From positions 1 to 26,010 of the forward strand of contig JBAXTB010000029.1 in the NCBI GenBank assembly GCA_037130425.1: a stretch of DNA of 26,010 bases, read 5' to 3'. Under the pieces are notes generated by a model. That model searched no databases. It was given only the letters and a program-made list of their open reading frames with translations, and was not told the origin of the DNA. Each line of letters begins with the position of its first letter. The first letter of the stretch is position 1. Positions 8,292 through 14,694 of the stretch are shown here, piece after piece. The position numbers and the translations under genes are program-made. The stretch is from M3007 sp037130425. GTDB taxonomy: Bacteria > Bacteroidota > Bacteroidia > Chitinophagales > Saprospiraceae.

Positions 8292-8494
8292 CGGTATTTC
8301 AACATGACGGCGAAGTTTCCTTTAAGCTTGTGTTGCAATACTGTTTAAAGCGGACAATTGAAACTGTCTATACAAGAAAATTTCGAAGTTAAGACTGATT
8401 TACATTGCAAAAAATTTAAATTTTATCATTGTTCGGTATGTCGGATTTGCCGTTATTTGGCCTGCCAAACCCCATTCACTTTTAAAACAACTCA

Positions 8495-9271
8495 ATGATG
8501 GAAAAAAGAACATTTTTAAAAACAAGTTTATTCCTTGGCGTAGCTGCCGCTTCCGCTTCTTTTCTGGCGGCCTGCAAAACAGCTGCTAAAGTGGCAACCG
8601 GCTCAACGGCCGGACCTGCTTTACCGGCACCCAAAGTAAAACGCACCAAACCGTTTGAATTGCCTGCCTTGGCTTACGAAACCGGCGCGCTGGAACCGCA
8701 TATCGACAAAATGACGATGGAAATCCACCACGGCAAACACCATCAGGCATACGTAACGAACCTGAACGATGCTGTAAAAGACACCGTGTATGCTGATTAT
8801 GAACTCGACGATATCATTGCGCGCATCACAAGCAATGACGCCGATAAAAAAATCAGAAATAACGCGGGTGGGCACTGGAACCACAGTTTTTTCTGGCAAA
8901 CCCTGACGCCAGGCGGCGGCGGCGCACCAAGTGGAAACCTTGCAACTGCCATCAATACGGCTTTTGGCTCGTATGATAAATTTAAAGAGCAGTTTACGAC
9001 TTCCGCTAAAAGCGTATTCGGTTCAGGCTGGGTTTGGCTTTGCGTCGGTAAGGACAAAGGACTTTTCATTGTCACAACGCCTAATCAGGATAACCCTTTG
9101 ATGCTGCAAATTGCCAAGCAACAAGGTACGCCCCTGATTGCGTTGGACGTGTGGGAACATGCATACTACCTGAAATATCAAAACAAACGTCCGGATTATA
9201 TCGGCGCATTTTACAACCTCATCAATTGGAAAGAGGTAAGCGCGCGGTACGAGAAGGCGATGTTTGGGTAG
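8495..9271 (+). CDS. Lipoprotein-type Fe/Mn-family superoxide dismutase, Mn-like
   Basis: At 258 aa it exceeds the usual ~200 aa by an N-terminal export region. EKRTFLKTSLFLG resembles a Tat-type motif (K-R-x-F-L-K), followed by the lipobox FLAAC with C27, so the enzyme is probably anchored outside the cytoplasm. The SOD fold starts at FELPALAYETGALEPHI. Metal ligands are visible: H78 (MEIHHGKHH), H130 (NNAGGHWNHSFFW), D218 and H222 (DVWEHAYY). The GG at 125-126 and Q198 in NQDNPLM are the Mn-type discriminators rather than the Fe-type Gln elsewhere, so Mn is the likelier metal, though cambialistic use is possible. It dismutates superoxide to H2O2 and O2. The gene is divergent from the RluA gene, and its stop codon abuts a large palindrome. 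Confidence 0.95.
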   Translation: MMEKRTFLKTSLFLGVAAASASFLAACKTAAKVATGSTAGPALPAPKVKRTKPFELPALAYETGALEPHIDKMTMEIHHGKHHQAYVTNLNDAVKDTVYADYELDDIIARITSNDADKKIRNNAGGHWNHSFFWQTLTPGGGGAPSGNLATAINTAFGSYDKFKEQFTTSAKSVFGSGWVWLCVGKDKGLFIVTTPNQDNPLMLQIAKQQGTPLIALDVWEHAYYLKYQNKRPDYIGAFYNLINWKEVSARYEKAMFG

Positions 9272-9610
9272 ACGGGGGACGGGGGACGGTAGACGGTGGA
9301 CGGGGGACGGTGGACGGTGGACGGTAGACGGGGGGCTTCGGGTTTGAGTTTGGTTTTGAATTTGGTTTTGAATTTTTTCTTTTTAATTTAACTTCTTGAA
9401 ATTAAAGTCTTTAAAAAGATAAAAACCCAAGACCAAAACCACATTCAATGTTAATTTCAGAATCAAAACCAAGATCAAATTCAAATCCAAGACCAAACTC
9501 AAATCCAAATTCAAATCCAAATCCAAGGTCAAACTCAAAACCAAACTCAAACCCGAAGCCCCCGTCAACCGTCCACCGTCCACCGTCAACCGTCCACCGT
9601 CAACCGCTCC
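9272..9610. repeat. Large palindrome of 7-nt and 6-nt near-tandem units between convergent genes
   Basis: This gene-free stretch fills the space between two convergent stops. The left arm (9272-9330) is a 7-nt near-tandem array of consensus GTGGACG. The right arm (about 9564-9606) is its complement (CGTCCAC). Inside these, 9331-9359 and 9535-9563 form a perfect 29-bp inverted repeat. The inner part of the right arm (about 9475-9540) is a 6-nt periodic series of the TCAAAT/CCAAAT type. The whole unit could fold into a hairpin of about 80-100 bp. Open frames inside it (for example 9383-9589 on the minus strand) are low-complexity Leu/Asp repeats and not genes. Bidirectional termination is a plausible role (inference). 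Confidence 0.85.
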
Positions 9611-9955
9611 CTAATAAACCAACGGCTCGTGCCCCAAACCGAATTGCCACAGCAGCGTAAAGGCCGCGAGGAAAATGTAGATCCAGAATCGAACTACTTT
9701 CCGAACGGCGGCCCGGTTGAAATGGAAGCCCATGAGTTCGAGTAAATGCGCATAAAAGGTGTCTTCGCCGTCGTCGTTCAGATCATGTACCTTATTGAGG
9801 ATGCAGCGGTTGAGCACTACGAACTGCAACAACACTAAGCAATAGACCCCGATGGCTATTTTCCAGTCGAATAATATTGGTAAAAACCAGGATCCGATTG
9901 TGATAAACAAATGGAACCAGAAAATGGCATTGTACTTGGTGTGAATTGCGTTCAT
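9611..9955 (-). CDS. Small membrane protein of unknown function
   Basis: I do not recognise this 114-aa protein. It has three hydrophobic stretches: about 10-28 (IFWFHLFITIGSWFLPILF), 32-50 (IAIGVYCLVLLQFVVLN) and 88-106 (FWIYIFLAAFTLLWQFGL). The acidic loop KVHDLNDDGEDTFYAHLLE sits between the second and third. The tryptophan/phenylalanine-rich helices and short polar loop suggest a small integral inner-membrane protein. Its ATG is 18 bp after the GNAT gene's stop, so the two are probably co-transcribed. Its stop codon (9611-9613) lies immediately beside the palindrome at 9272-9610. Confidence 0.75.
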   Translation of the reverse strand: MNAIHTKYNAIFWFHLFITIGSWFLPILFDWKIAIGVYCLVLLQFVVLNRCILNKVHDLNDDGEDTFYAHLLELMGFHFNRAAVRKVVRFWIYIFLAAFTLLWQFGLGHEPLVY

Positions 9956-9973
9956 TGTAGAAAAGAAAGATTT

Positions 9974-10495
9974 TTATTGTGTAACGGAACGTTTCATAAG
10001 CCAATCAGGTTGCGGGTCGGAGCCTACCATAAACGTTTCAACGCCGAATATTTCAAAACCGTTTTTTTTGTAAAAAGCAATGCTGCGCGGCGATTTTTGC
10101 CACACACTTAGCCAGATCCACACGGCCCCGATTTCCTGCGCTTTTTGAACTGCAAATGCAAGCAATCGCGCGCCTAAACCGGCGCTTTGATTAGATTGAA
10201 GTACGTAAATACGTTCGATTTGGAGGCAAATATCGTTTTCTAAGGTTTCGGCTCTGCGGTCGGCAATTAATTTGAGGTATGCAAGCGCCACCCCTGATTC
10301 ATCTTCAACAAGATAGAATGTAGCGCCGGGTGTCAGCATTTCATCCCTGAATTGATCAATCGTAAACGAGGTGATACAATATTGTTCAAACTCAACAGGA
10401 TCATTATCGGCCTGCCAGGCATCCCGAAAAGTGCGTTCAGCGAGCGCTACCAATACTGGAAGATCATCAAAGTTGGCAATTCTAATTTCAGGCAT
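9974..10495 (-). CDS. GNAT-family N-acetyltransferase
   Basis: With the start at 10495 the product is 173 aa, normal for the family. It has the GNAT acetyl-CoA pyrophosphate loop in RIYVLQSNQSAGLGARLL (Q/R-x-x-G-x-G/A pattern, residues about 95-112). The closing strand/helix SVWQKSPRSIAFYKKNGFE (130-148) is typical of RimI/PaiA-like members. The acetyl acceptor (protein, polyamine or small molecule) cannot be told. A longer frame exists upstream to 10594, but it would read through a tRNA and a terminator, so it was rejected. The ATG is only 8 bp past the terminator's T-run, leaving little room for a separate promoter. Expression may depend on read-through from the tRNA transcript (inference). 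Confidence 0.85.
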   Translation of the reverse strand: MPEIRIANFDDLPVLVALAERTFRDAWQADNDPVEFEQYCITSFTIDQFRDEMLTPGATFYLVEDESGVALAYLKLIADRRAETLENDICLQIERIYVLQSNQSAGLGARLLAFAVQKAQEIGAVWIWLSVWQKSPRSIAFYKKNGFEIFGVETFMVGSDPQPDWLMKRSVTQ

Positions 10496-10503
10496 AAAAA
10501 AGC

Positions 10504-10536
10504 AAAAAAAAAGCTGCCTAAACAGGGTTAGACAGC
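10504..10536 (-). terminator. Intrinsic terminator of tRNA-Arg
   Basis: On the minus strand GCTGTCTAA and TTAGGCAGC (10528-10536 and 10513-10521) form a 9-bp stem with one G-U pair and a 6-nt loop. Nine Ts follow directly (10504-10512). This is a textbook Rho-independent terminator 6 bp beyond the tRNA. Confidence 0.85.
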
Positions 10537-10542
10537 CTAAAT

Positions 10543-10617
10543 TGGTAGTCCCGAGTGGAATCGAACCACTATCAAAGGTTCCGGAAACCTCCATTCTATC
10601 CGTTGAACTACGGGACC
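10543..10617 (-). tRNA. tRNA-Arg (anticodon CCG)
   Basis: A full cloverleaf can be drawn on the minus strand. The 7-bp acceptor is GGTCCCG with CGGGACT (the first pair is G-U). The D arm is GTTC/GAAT and the anticodon arm is GAGGT/ACCTT with loop TTCCGGA, giving anticodon CCG. The T arm is AGTGG/CCACT around TTCGATT. The discriminator is A, and CCA is encoded (10543-10545). It reads CGG arginine codons. It has its own -7 box upstream (10653-10660) and its own terminator downstream. Confidence 0.95.
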
Positions 10618-10652
10618 GGGCAGGTTTGTTTTGCGGCTTTTTTAAGCGGTCG

Positions 10653-10660
10653 CAAAGATA
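10653..10660 (-). promoter_or_regulatory. -7 promoter box for tRNA-Arg
   Basis: TATCTTTG on the minus strand is an exact TAnnTTTG match. It predicts a start about 30 nt upstream of the tRNA 5' end. No clear TTTG was seen at -33. Confidence 0.45.
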
Positions 10661-10676
10661 ATTAATGTTTTGAGAA

Positions 10677-11405
10677 TTAAAACGAATTTCGAACTTTCGT
10701 AAGTTCCGTGTCGATCCAGTTTTTTACCAAAAACAGGAGTTGCTCTGGATCATCGTTTTTTATCGCAGATCCGTAACTTACGTACACATCCATATTTTTT
10801 TTGCCAAAACGGCGCACATAATGCGATAAAAACGAGTCATTTCCAATCCAATAATCTTCCGGATCGCTGTATTCCAGCATCACCGGCATGATCGGAAATC
10901 CGGCTTCGGCAGCGAGGTTGAAAATAGCCGGGCGAAACGGCGCGGTGATCGGTTCGTCATGGGTAGTGCCTTCGGGGAACAACAAAACAGGAAAACCCTC
11001 CCGTACCTTTTGCTCCACCGCAAGGCGCGTTTGTTTGCGGCTTTCCGTTTTTTCTCTTTTGACAAACAACACACCTGATAGTTTTACGGCGTACCCTACA
11101 ATTGGCCAATTGGCCACTTCCGCCTTGGAAACAGGCATAAAAAACGTGTCGCAGGCTAATATTGCCGGATCGAGGTACGAACGGTGGTTGCACATAATGA
11201 TGCCAGCCGCTTCGGGCGCGCGCCCCTGCACGTGTATGCGCACGCCAATTTTGGGCAGAAACCAGCGGGTCCAATCCTGGCGAATTTTGATTCCCCGGCG
11301 GATATCGCGCCCATAAAGCAGGCCTGAAATCAGCAAATTGCCAATCATCAACAAGGCGTATAAAATAAAAAAGAGTAGGCGAAGTACGCCTCGAACGCTG
11401 TTCAT
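10677..11405 (-). CDS. 1-acyl-sn-glycerol-3-phosphate acyltransferase-like (PlsC family), copy 1
   Basis: With the start at 11405 this is a 242-aa protein with an N-terminal membrane segment (about 8-32). It has the PlsC acyltransferase motifs NHRSYLDP (the HX4D catalytic pair H74/D79) and FPEGTT (143-148). Members transfer an acyl chain to lysophosphatidic acid to make phosphatidic acid at the inner membrane. Some act on other lysolipids or ornithine lipids, and the substrate here is not determinable. The frame extends upstream to 11465, but that would overlap the previous gene. The Met at 11405 lies 7 bp after its stop and puts both motifs at exactly the same residue numbers as in copy 2. 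Confidence 0.88.
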   Translation of the reverse strand: MNSVRGVLRLLFFILYALLMIGNLLISGLLYGRDIRRGIKIRQDWTRWFLPKIGVRIHVQGRAPEAAGIIMCNHRSYLDPAILACDTFFMPVSKAEVANWPIVGYAVKLSGVLFVKREKTESRKQTRLAVEQKVREGFPVLLFPEGTTHDEPITAPFRPAIFNLAAEAGFPIMPVMLEYSDPEDYWIGNDSFLSHYVRRFGKKNMDVYVSYGSAIKNDDPEQLLFLVKNWIDTELTKVRNSF

Positions 11406-11412
11406 AACACTT

Positions 11413-12162
11413 TTACCGGCCCTCATGCGTGGTATGATTATGGTTTTCACGAAGCCGCGCTTCAATCCAGTCTTTGCAATCGCTCATCAGCTGACTGGCG
11501 TCGTCATAATTGCTCAATATAGGGCCATAACAGAGTTTCACCCGAATGGTTCGATCCCGAAAGCGGCGTGATGCGTGCGCGATAAACGATTCATCGCCAA
11601 CCCAGAAATCCCGTTGATCGGGGAAATAAATTGAAACGGGCACGACCTGAATACCTTCTTTTACGGCCAATCGAAATCCGCCGGTTTTGAATGGCACGGT
11701 TCCAATTGGGTCGTCGCAGGTAGTACCTTCCGGAAACAGGATGACCGGGAATCCTTTGGCAACGGTTTCAGCAATTTTTGTCAGCACCAGGGAGCGCTGT
11801 TGGGCATGTTCCCTGCGTACATAAAGAATGCCCGCCATATCGGCGCCTTTGCCAATCACCGGCCAACTGGCAATTTCAGCCTTGGCTACCGGCCATGCAT
11901 CTAAATCGCGTAACATCAAAATCGGATCCATGTAGGATCGATGATTTGATACTAATAAACAAGGGATATTCGGTGGCGTACCTTCCGTTTCTATCACAAC
12001 GCCGAGTCCTTTGAACAAGTTGTTGGCCCAGCGGCGACGAACTTTCATAGATCGTCGGATGTCTTCGCCCTGGATTAGGTTGCGCATCCATATTTCACCG
12101 ACAATTCGGAAAGTATAAACTGCAAAGAACAGCAGGCGCCAATAAAGTCTGATCGTTTTCAC
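11413..12162 (-). CDS. 1-acyl-sn-glycerol-3-phosphate acyltransferase-like (PlsC family), copy 2
   Basis: This 249-aa paralogue lies immediately upstream of copy 1 in the same operon. It has an N-terminal hydrophobic helix (about 7-25), NHRSYMDP with H74/D79 and FPEGTT at 143-148. A shared GEDIRRSMKVRR / GRDIRRGIKIRQ segment follows the membrane helix in both copies. The C-terminus (RLRENHNHTTHEGR) is hydrophilic. The residue-for-residue alignment of motifs shows a tandem duplication. The sequences have diverged well beyond a recent copy, so different acyl-donor or acceptor preference is possible (inference). Confidence 0.88.
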   Translation of the reverse strand: MKTIRLYWRLLFFAVYTFRIVGEIWMRNLIQGEDIRRSMKVRRRWANNLFKGLGVVIETEGTPPNIPCLLVSNHRSYMDPILMLRDLDAWPVAKAEIASWPVIGKGADMAGILYVRREHAQQRSLVLTKIAETVAKGFPVILFPEGTTCDDPIGTVPFKTGGFRLAVKEGIQVVPVSIYFPDQRDFWVGDESFIAHASRRFRDRTIRVKLCYGPILSNYDDASQLMSDCKDWIEARLRENHNHTTHEGR

Positions 12163-12284
12163 AAGTAATTTCCTTGAATCAGGGTCTGGTGCGGCAAATA
12201 CCGATTTATGCGGTACATTTTTTCTTTCATTTCAACGGGTATCGGGGCGGATTTGCTACAAAATGCTTGACGCGCCTACCTTAA

Positions 12285-12632
12285 TCAGGCAGCAGCCGTC
12301 CCCAGCGCTTCCGCAATCTCATCCGCCCTGATATCCAGATGCGATGCATCGTAAATACATTCCCCGTTCACAATCAGCAATACCTGTGGGGATTCATGAT
12401 GCACCTGAAATGTATCGGCAACAAAATTTGATACATCGCGGTGACGAATCAAATCAAGGAAACAAGCCTCAAGGGTTTGAGGGGCAAATGACCAATCGCT
12501 TTCCAGCCTGTATTTGGCAATGGCGCTGATCTCACAGCGCGTGCTGTGTTTAAACAACAGACACGGCACTTCATACGAACGGGATTTTAGCCGGTCGATG
12601 CCTTCAATATCATTGATCTCGTTCCAGTTCAT
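12285..12632 (-). CDS. ytxJ: Bacillithiol-system redox protein YtxJ
   Basis: This 115-aa thioredoxin-fold protein starts at the ATG at 12632 (a TTG nine bases upstream is the alternative). It carries the family block LLFKHSTRCEISAIAK with a single active-site cysteine (C33) and the later HHESPQVLLI segment (cis-Pro loop). YtxJ proteins are predicted monothiol bacilliredoxins that remove bacillithiol from protein thiols in the cytosol. The motif here is TRC-EIS where many members have a proline after the Cys. Its presence implies that this organism makes bacillithiol, as many Bacteroidota do. It begins 12 bp after a tiny lipoprotein gene and is probably co-transcribed with it. Confidence 0.85.
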   Translation of the reverse strand: MNWNEINDIEGIDRLKSRSYEVPCLLFKHSTRCEISAIAKYRLESDWSFAPQTLEACFLDLIRHRDVSNFVADTFQVHHESPQVLLIVNGECIYDASHLDIRADEIAEALGTAAA

Positions 12633-12644
12633 CCGTGACAATTT

Positions 12645-12746
12645 TTACAGATCGGCGCCTGGGCAGCCATAACCGCGGTGACAGGCTTCGAGCATCATTA
12701 CAGCAACCATAAATACAAGAGCGAGAACTTTTTGCCAATTTTTCAT
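12645..12746 (-). CDS. 33-residue lipoprotein with YGCP tail
   Basis: This short frame encodes 33 aa. It has a lysine-containing start (MKNWQK), a hydrophobic core (VLALVFMVAVMML) and a lipobox EAC with C22. The mature part is only 12 residues, CHRGYGCPGADL. A complete lipoprotein signal followed by a tiny GYGCP-containing tail is not expected by chance. From memory, similar 'YGCP' mini-lipoproteins occur in other Bacteroidota, but I cannot confirm this here. It precedes ytxJ by 12 bp and has a TAnnTTTG box about 110 bp upstream. The two cysteines could serve in redox or metal binding (inference). Function unknown. Confidence 0.72.
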   Translation of the reverse strand: MKNWQKVLALVFMVAVMMLEACHRGYGCPGADL

Positions 12747-12857
12747 GTGACAGATTTTTGATCTTTTTTAGATGACTATGTGCAGTTAATTATTTGAAAA
12801 ACGGAAAACCGTATAGGTTATTGTTTGCAAATGGCGTGCCAGCACATATTTTCGCGG

Positions 12858-12865
12858 CAAAATTA
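12858..12865 (-). promoter_or_regulatory. -7 promoter box for mini-lipoprotein/ytxJ
   Basis: TAATTTTG on the minus strand matches TAnnTTTG. TTCG, one change from TTTG, lies 20 nt upstream. The leader to the lipoprotein ATG would be about 105 nt. Confidence 0.4.
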
Positions 12866-12955
12866 CCCTTTTTAGGGCATACGCTCGAAATTTTTTTGAA
12901 AAATAACGTTAATATTATATTCTTTTCGAAATAATATTCGCTTTAACCAACATAC

Positions 12956-14305
12956 ATGCGTATTCACTTGATTGCAATTGGCGGTGCGGCCATGCACAAT
13001 ATCGCCCTGGCGCTTCACCAAAACGGACACCAGGTCAGCGGTTCCGATGATGAAATCTACAATCCCGCCAAAGCGCGTTTAGCCGCTGCCGGGCTGCTGC
13101 CGGAAACCGAAGGCTGGCATCCGGAAAGGATTCATTCAGATATTGACATTGTAATTTTAGGTATGCACGCCCGCGCTGACAACCCGGAATTAAAACGCGC
13201 GCTGGACCTTGGTTTAAAAGTCCGCTCCTACCCTGCCTTCATGTACGAACACGCGCGCAACAAAACGCGGATGGTCATTGCCGGCAGCCATGGCAAAACC
13301 ACCACGACCGCTATGACCATGCACGTGCTGCGCAAGTTGGGGATTGATTTTGATTATTTGGTCGGCGCGCAGTTGGAGGGCTTTGAAACGATGGTTCGCC
13401 TGAGCGATGCGCCGGTGTTGATTGTGGAGGGCGACGAATACTTGTCTTCCTGTTTAGAACCTGTTTCCAAAATGGTGCAATATCGTCCGCATTATGCCGT
13501 GATTACGGGCATTGCCTGGGATCATGTGAACGTTTTCCCTAAGTTTGAAGACTATTGCGCACAATTCGGCATGTTTATGGACCATATTGAGCCGGGTGGA
13601 AACCTGTTTTGGTACGGCCGGGATCAGGAAATTCAAAAACTGCTCGACGCGCGCAAAGGCTCCAAACAATTTGAAGATCAGGCATTTACAGGCTTTGAGG
13701 CAAGTGTGGAAAACGGTCAAATGTTTATTCATTTACCGAATCAATCGCCTGTGCCGGTGCAGTTCTTTGGGGCGCATAACTTATTGAATGCCAAGGCGGC
13801 CTTTCATCTTTGCAACCAACTGGGCGTGACGGCAACTGATTTTGTGGCGCAAATCGCCGATTTTAAAGGCGCCGCCAAACGATTGCAACAACTTGCCCAA
13901 ACCGAACACAGCATTACCTGGCTCGACTTCGCGCACGCGCCCTCCAAAGCCCGCGCGACAGTAGTGGCGGTAAAAGCCTTGTACCCGACGCGTAAACTGA
14001 CCGCCTGCTTGGAATTGCACACGTTTAGCAGCCTGAACAAGGCTTTTTTACCTCAATATCAAGGCGCTTTAAACGGCGCAGACCAGGCTTTTGTGTTTTA
14101 CAGCCCCCATACGCTGGAAATGAAACGGATGCCGCCGATTTCTGCGGAGGAGATTCGGCAGGCGTTTGGCCATCCGAATCTGGAGGTTATCACTGAGACT
14201 GATGGGCTTCAAGCCCGGTTGAAGGCACAGAACTGGCTGGACCGCAACCTGCTTTTGATGAGTTCTGGAACGTTTGGAGGAATGGATTTGAAGAAAATTA
14301 TTTAA
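12956..14305 (+). CDS. mpl: Mpl-like muropeptide (UDP-MurNAc:tripeptide) ligase
   Basis: This 449-aa Mur-ligase-family protein is close in length to E. coli Mpl (457 aa). The N-terminal Rossmann part opens MRIHLIAIGGAAMHNIALAL. The ATP P-loop is GSHGKTTT (110-117), and the central domain has VEGDEY (158-162) and ITGIAWDHVNVF. The C-terminal domain contains DFAHAPSKA and ends LLMSSGTFGGMDLKKI, matching Mpl's end block better than MurC's. Mpl reattaches the recycled tripeptide L-Ala-γ-D-Glu-meso-DAP to UDP-N-acetylmuramate in the cytosol. The histidine in Mpl's DDFAHHPT loop is alanine here (AHAP), a variation I associate with Bacteroidota homologues. It is divergent from the ytxJ pair. Confidence 0.87.
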   Translation: MRIHLIAIGGAAMHNIALALHQNGHQVSGSDDEIYNPAKARLAAAGLLPETEGWHPERIHSDIDIVILGMHARADNPELKRALDLGLKVRSYPAFMYEHARNKTRMVIAGSHGKTTTTAMTMHVLRKLGIDFDYLVGAQLEGFETMVRLSDAPVLIVEGDEYLSSCLEPVSKMVQYRPHYAVITGIAWDHVNVFPKFEDYCAQFGMFMDHIEPGGNLFWYGRDQEIQKLLDARKGSKQFEDQAFTGFEASVENGQMFIHLPNQSPVPVQFFGAHNLLNAKAAFHLCNQLGVTATDFVAQIADFKGAAKRLQQLAQTEHSITWLDFAHAPSKARATVVAVKALYPTRKLTACLELHTFSSLNKAFLPQYQGALNGADQAFVFYSPHTLEMKRMPPISAEEIRQAFGHPNLEVITETDGLQARLKAQNWLDRNLLLMSSGTFGGMDLKKII

Positions 14306-14310
14306 AACAC

Positions 14311-14325
14311 GCCTTATTATAAGGC
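14311..14325. terminator. Short hairpin just after mpl stop
   Basis: GCCTTA-TTA-TAAGGC forms a perfect 6-bp stem with a 3-nt loop, 5 bp past the stop codon. No T-run follows on the + strand, so it is weak as an intrinsic terminator. It might mark the mRNA 3' end. Confidence 0.3.
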
Positions 14326-14415
14326 AAACTATGGTCGCCTTGTCCATTGCCATTGTTTTGCACTGGGAAAAAGCAATTCGGTAGACGCTTTTCGGGTCAT
14401 CACACCATTGTCAAG

Positions 14416-14565
14416 AAACCCAGCCTAACGCTTGTCATGTCGCAGTATACGGAGACAACTACACAAACCCGGCTTTTTCGGATGTTTCTCAAGGCATCTC
14501 GTCGTAATCCGGCTTGTGTAGTTGTCTGCACTGCGTTCCGACATGACAAGCGTTTAGCTGGGTTT
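14416..14565. repeat. Imperfect ~57-bp inverted repeat between convergent genes
   Basis: The arms at 14416-14473 and 14509-14565 are inverted copies. AAACCCAGC, then ACGCTTGTCATGTCG, then AGACAACTACACAA are shared, with a few mismatches between blocks and a spacer of about 35 nt. It lies in the 389-bp gap between mpl and the GH13-like gene. The rest of that gap (14566-14694) is AT-rich, and I see nothing in it. The unit resembles REP- or MITE-type palindromes. No transposase or clear target duplication is visible. Confidence 0.75.
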
Positions 14566-14694
14566 TACAAGTAGCAATGGAAATATTGAGCAAAAACAAA
14601 TCCTTTGTACACCCCTAATTGAGGATGCCGTATTTAAGTTAAAAACATATTTTATTATCTGATTTATTAGGATTTCCCTGGCTTTCAATTTTAT

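Noticed and set aside
9383..9660. Open frames on both strands inside the palindrome (68 and 70 codons)
   Set aside because: They translate to Leu/Asp/Val or Asn/Ser/Pro low-complexity strings produced by the 6- and 7-nt repeats. No domain, and both strands are open for the same reason.
9974..10594. Longer GNAT frame starting at 10594
   Set aside because: The extra 33 codons would be translated from the tRNA-Arg gene and its terminator. The conserved domain begins at the Met at 10495.
12163..12284. Possible small gene or terminator between ytxJ and the PlsC pair
   Set aside because: No start-to-stop frame with a recognisable signal and no stable hairpin followed by a T-run could be found.
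14416..14565. Insertion sequence with terminal inverted repeats
   Set aside because: The spacer is only about 35 nt, with no transposase and no visible target-site duplication. Kept as a palindromic repeat only.
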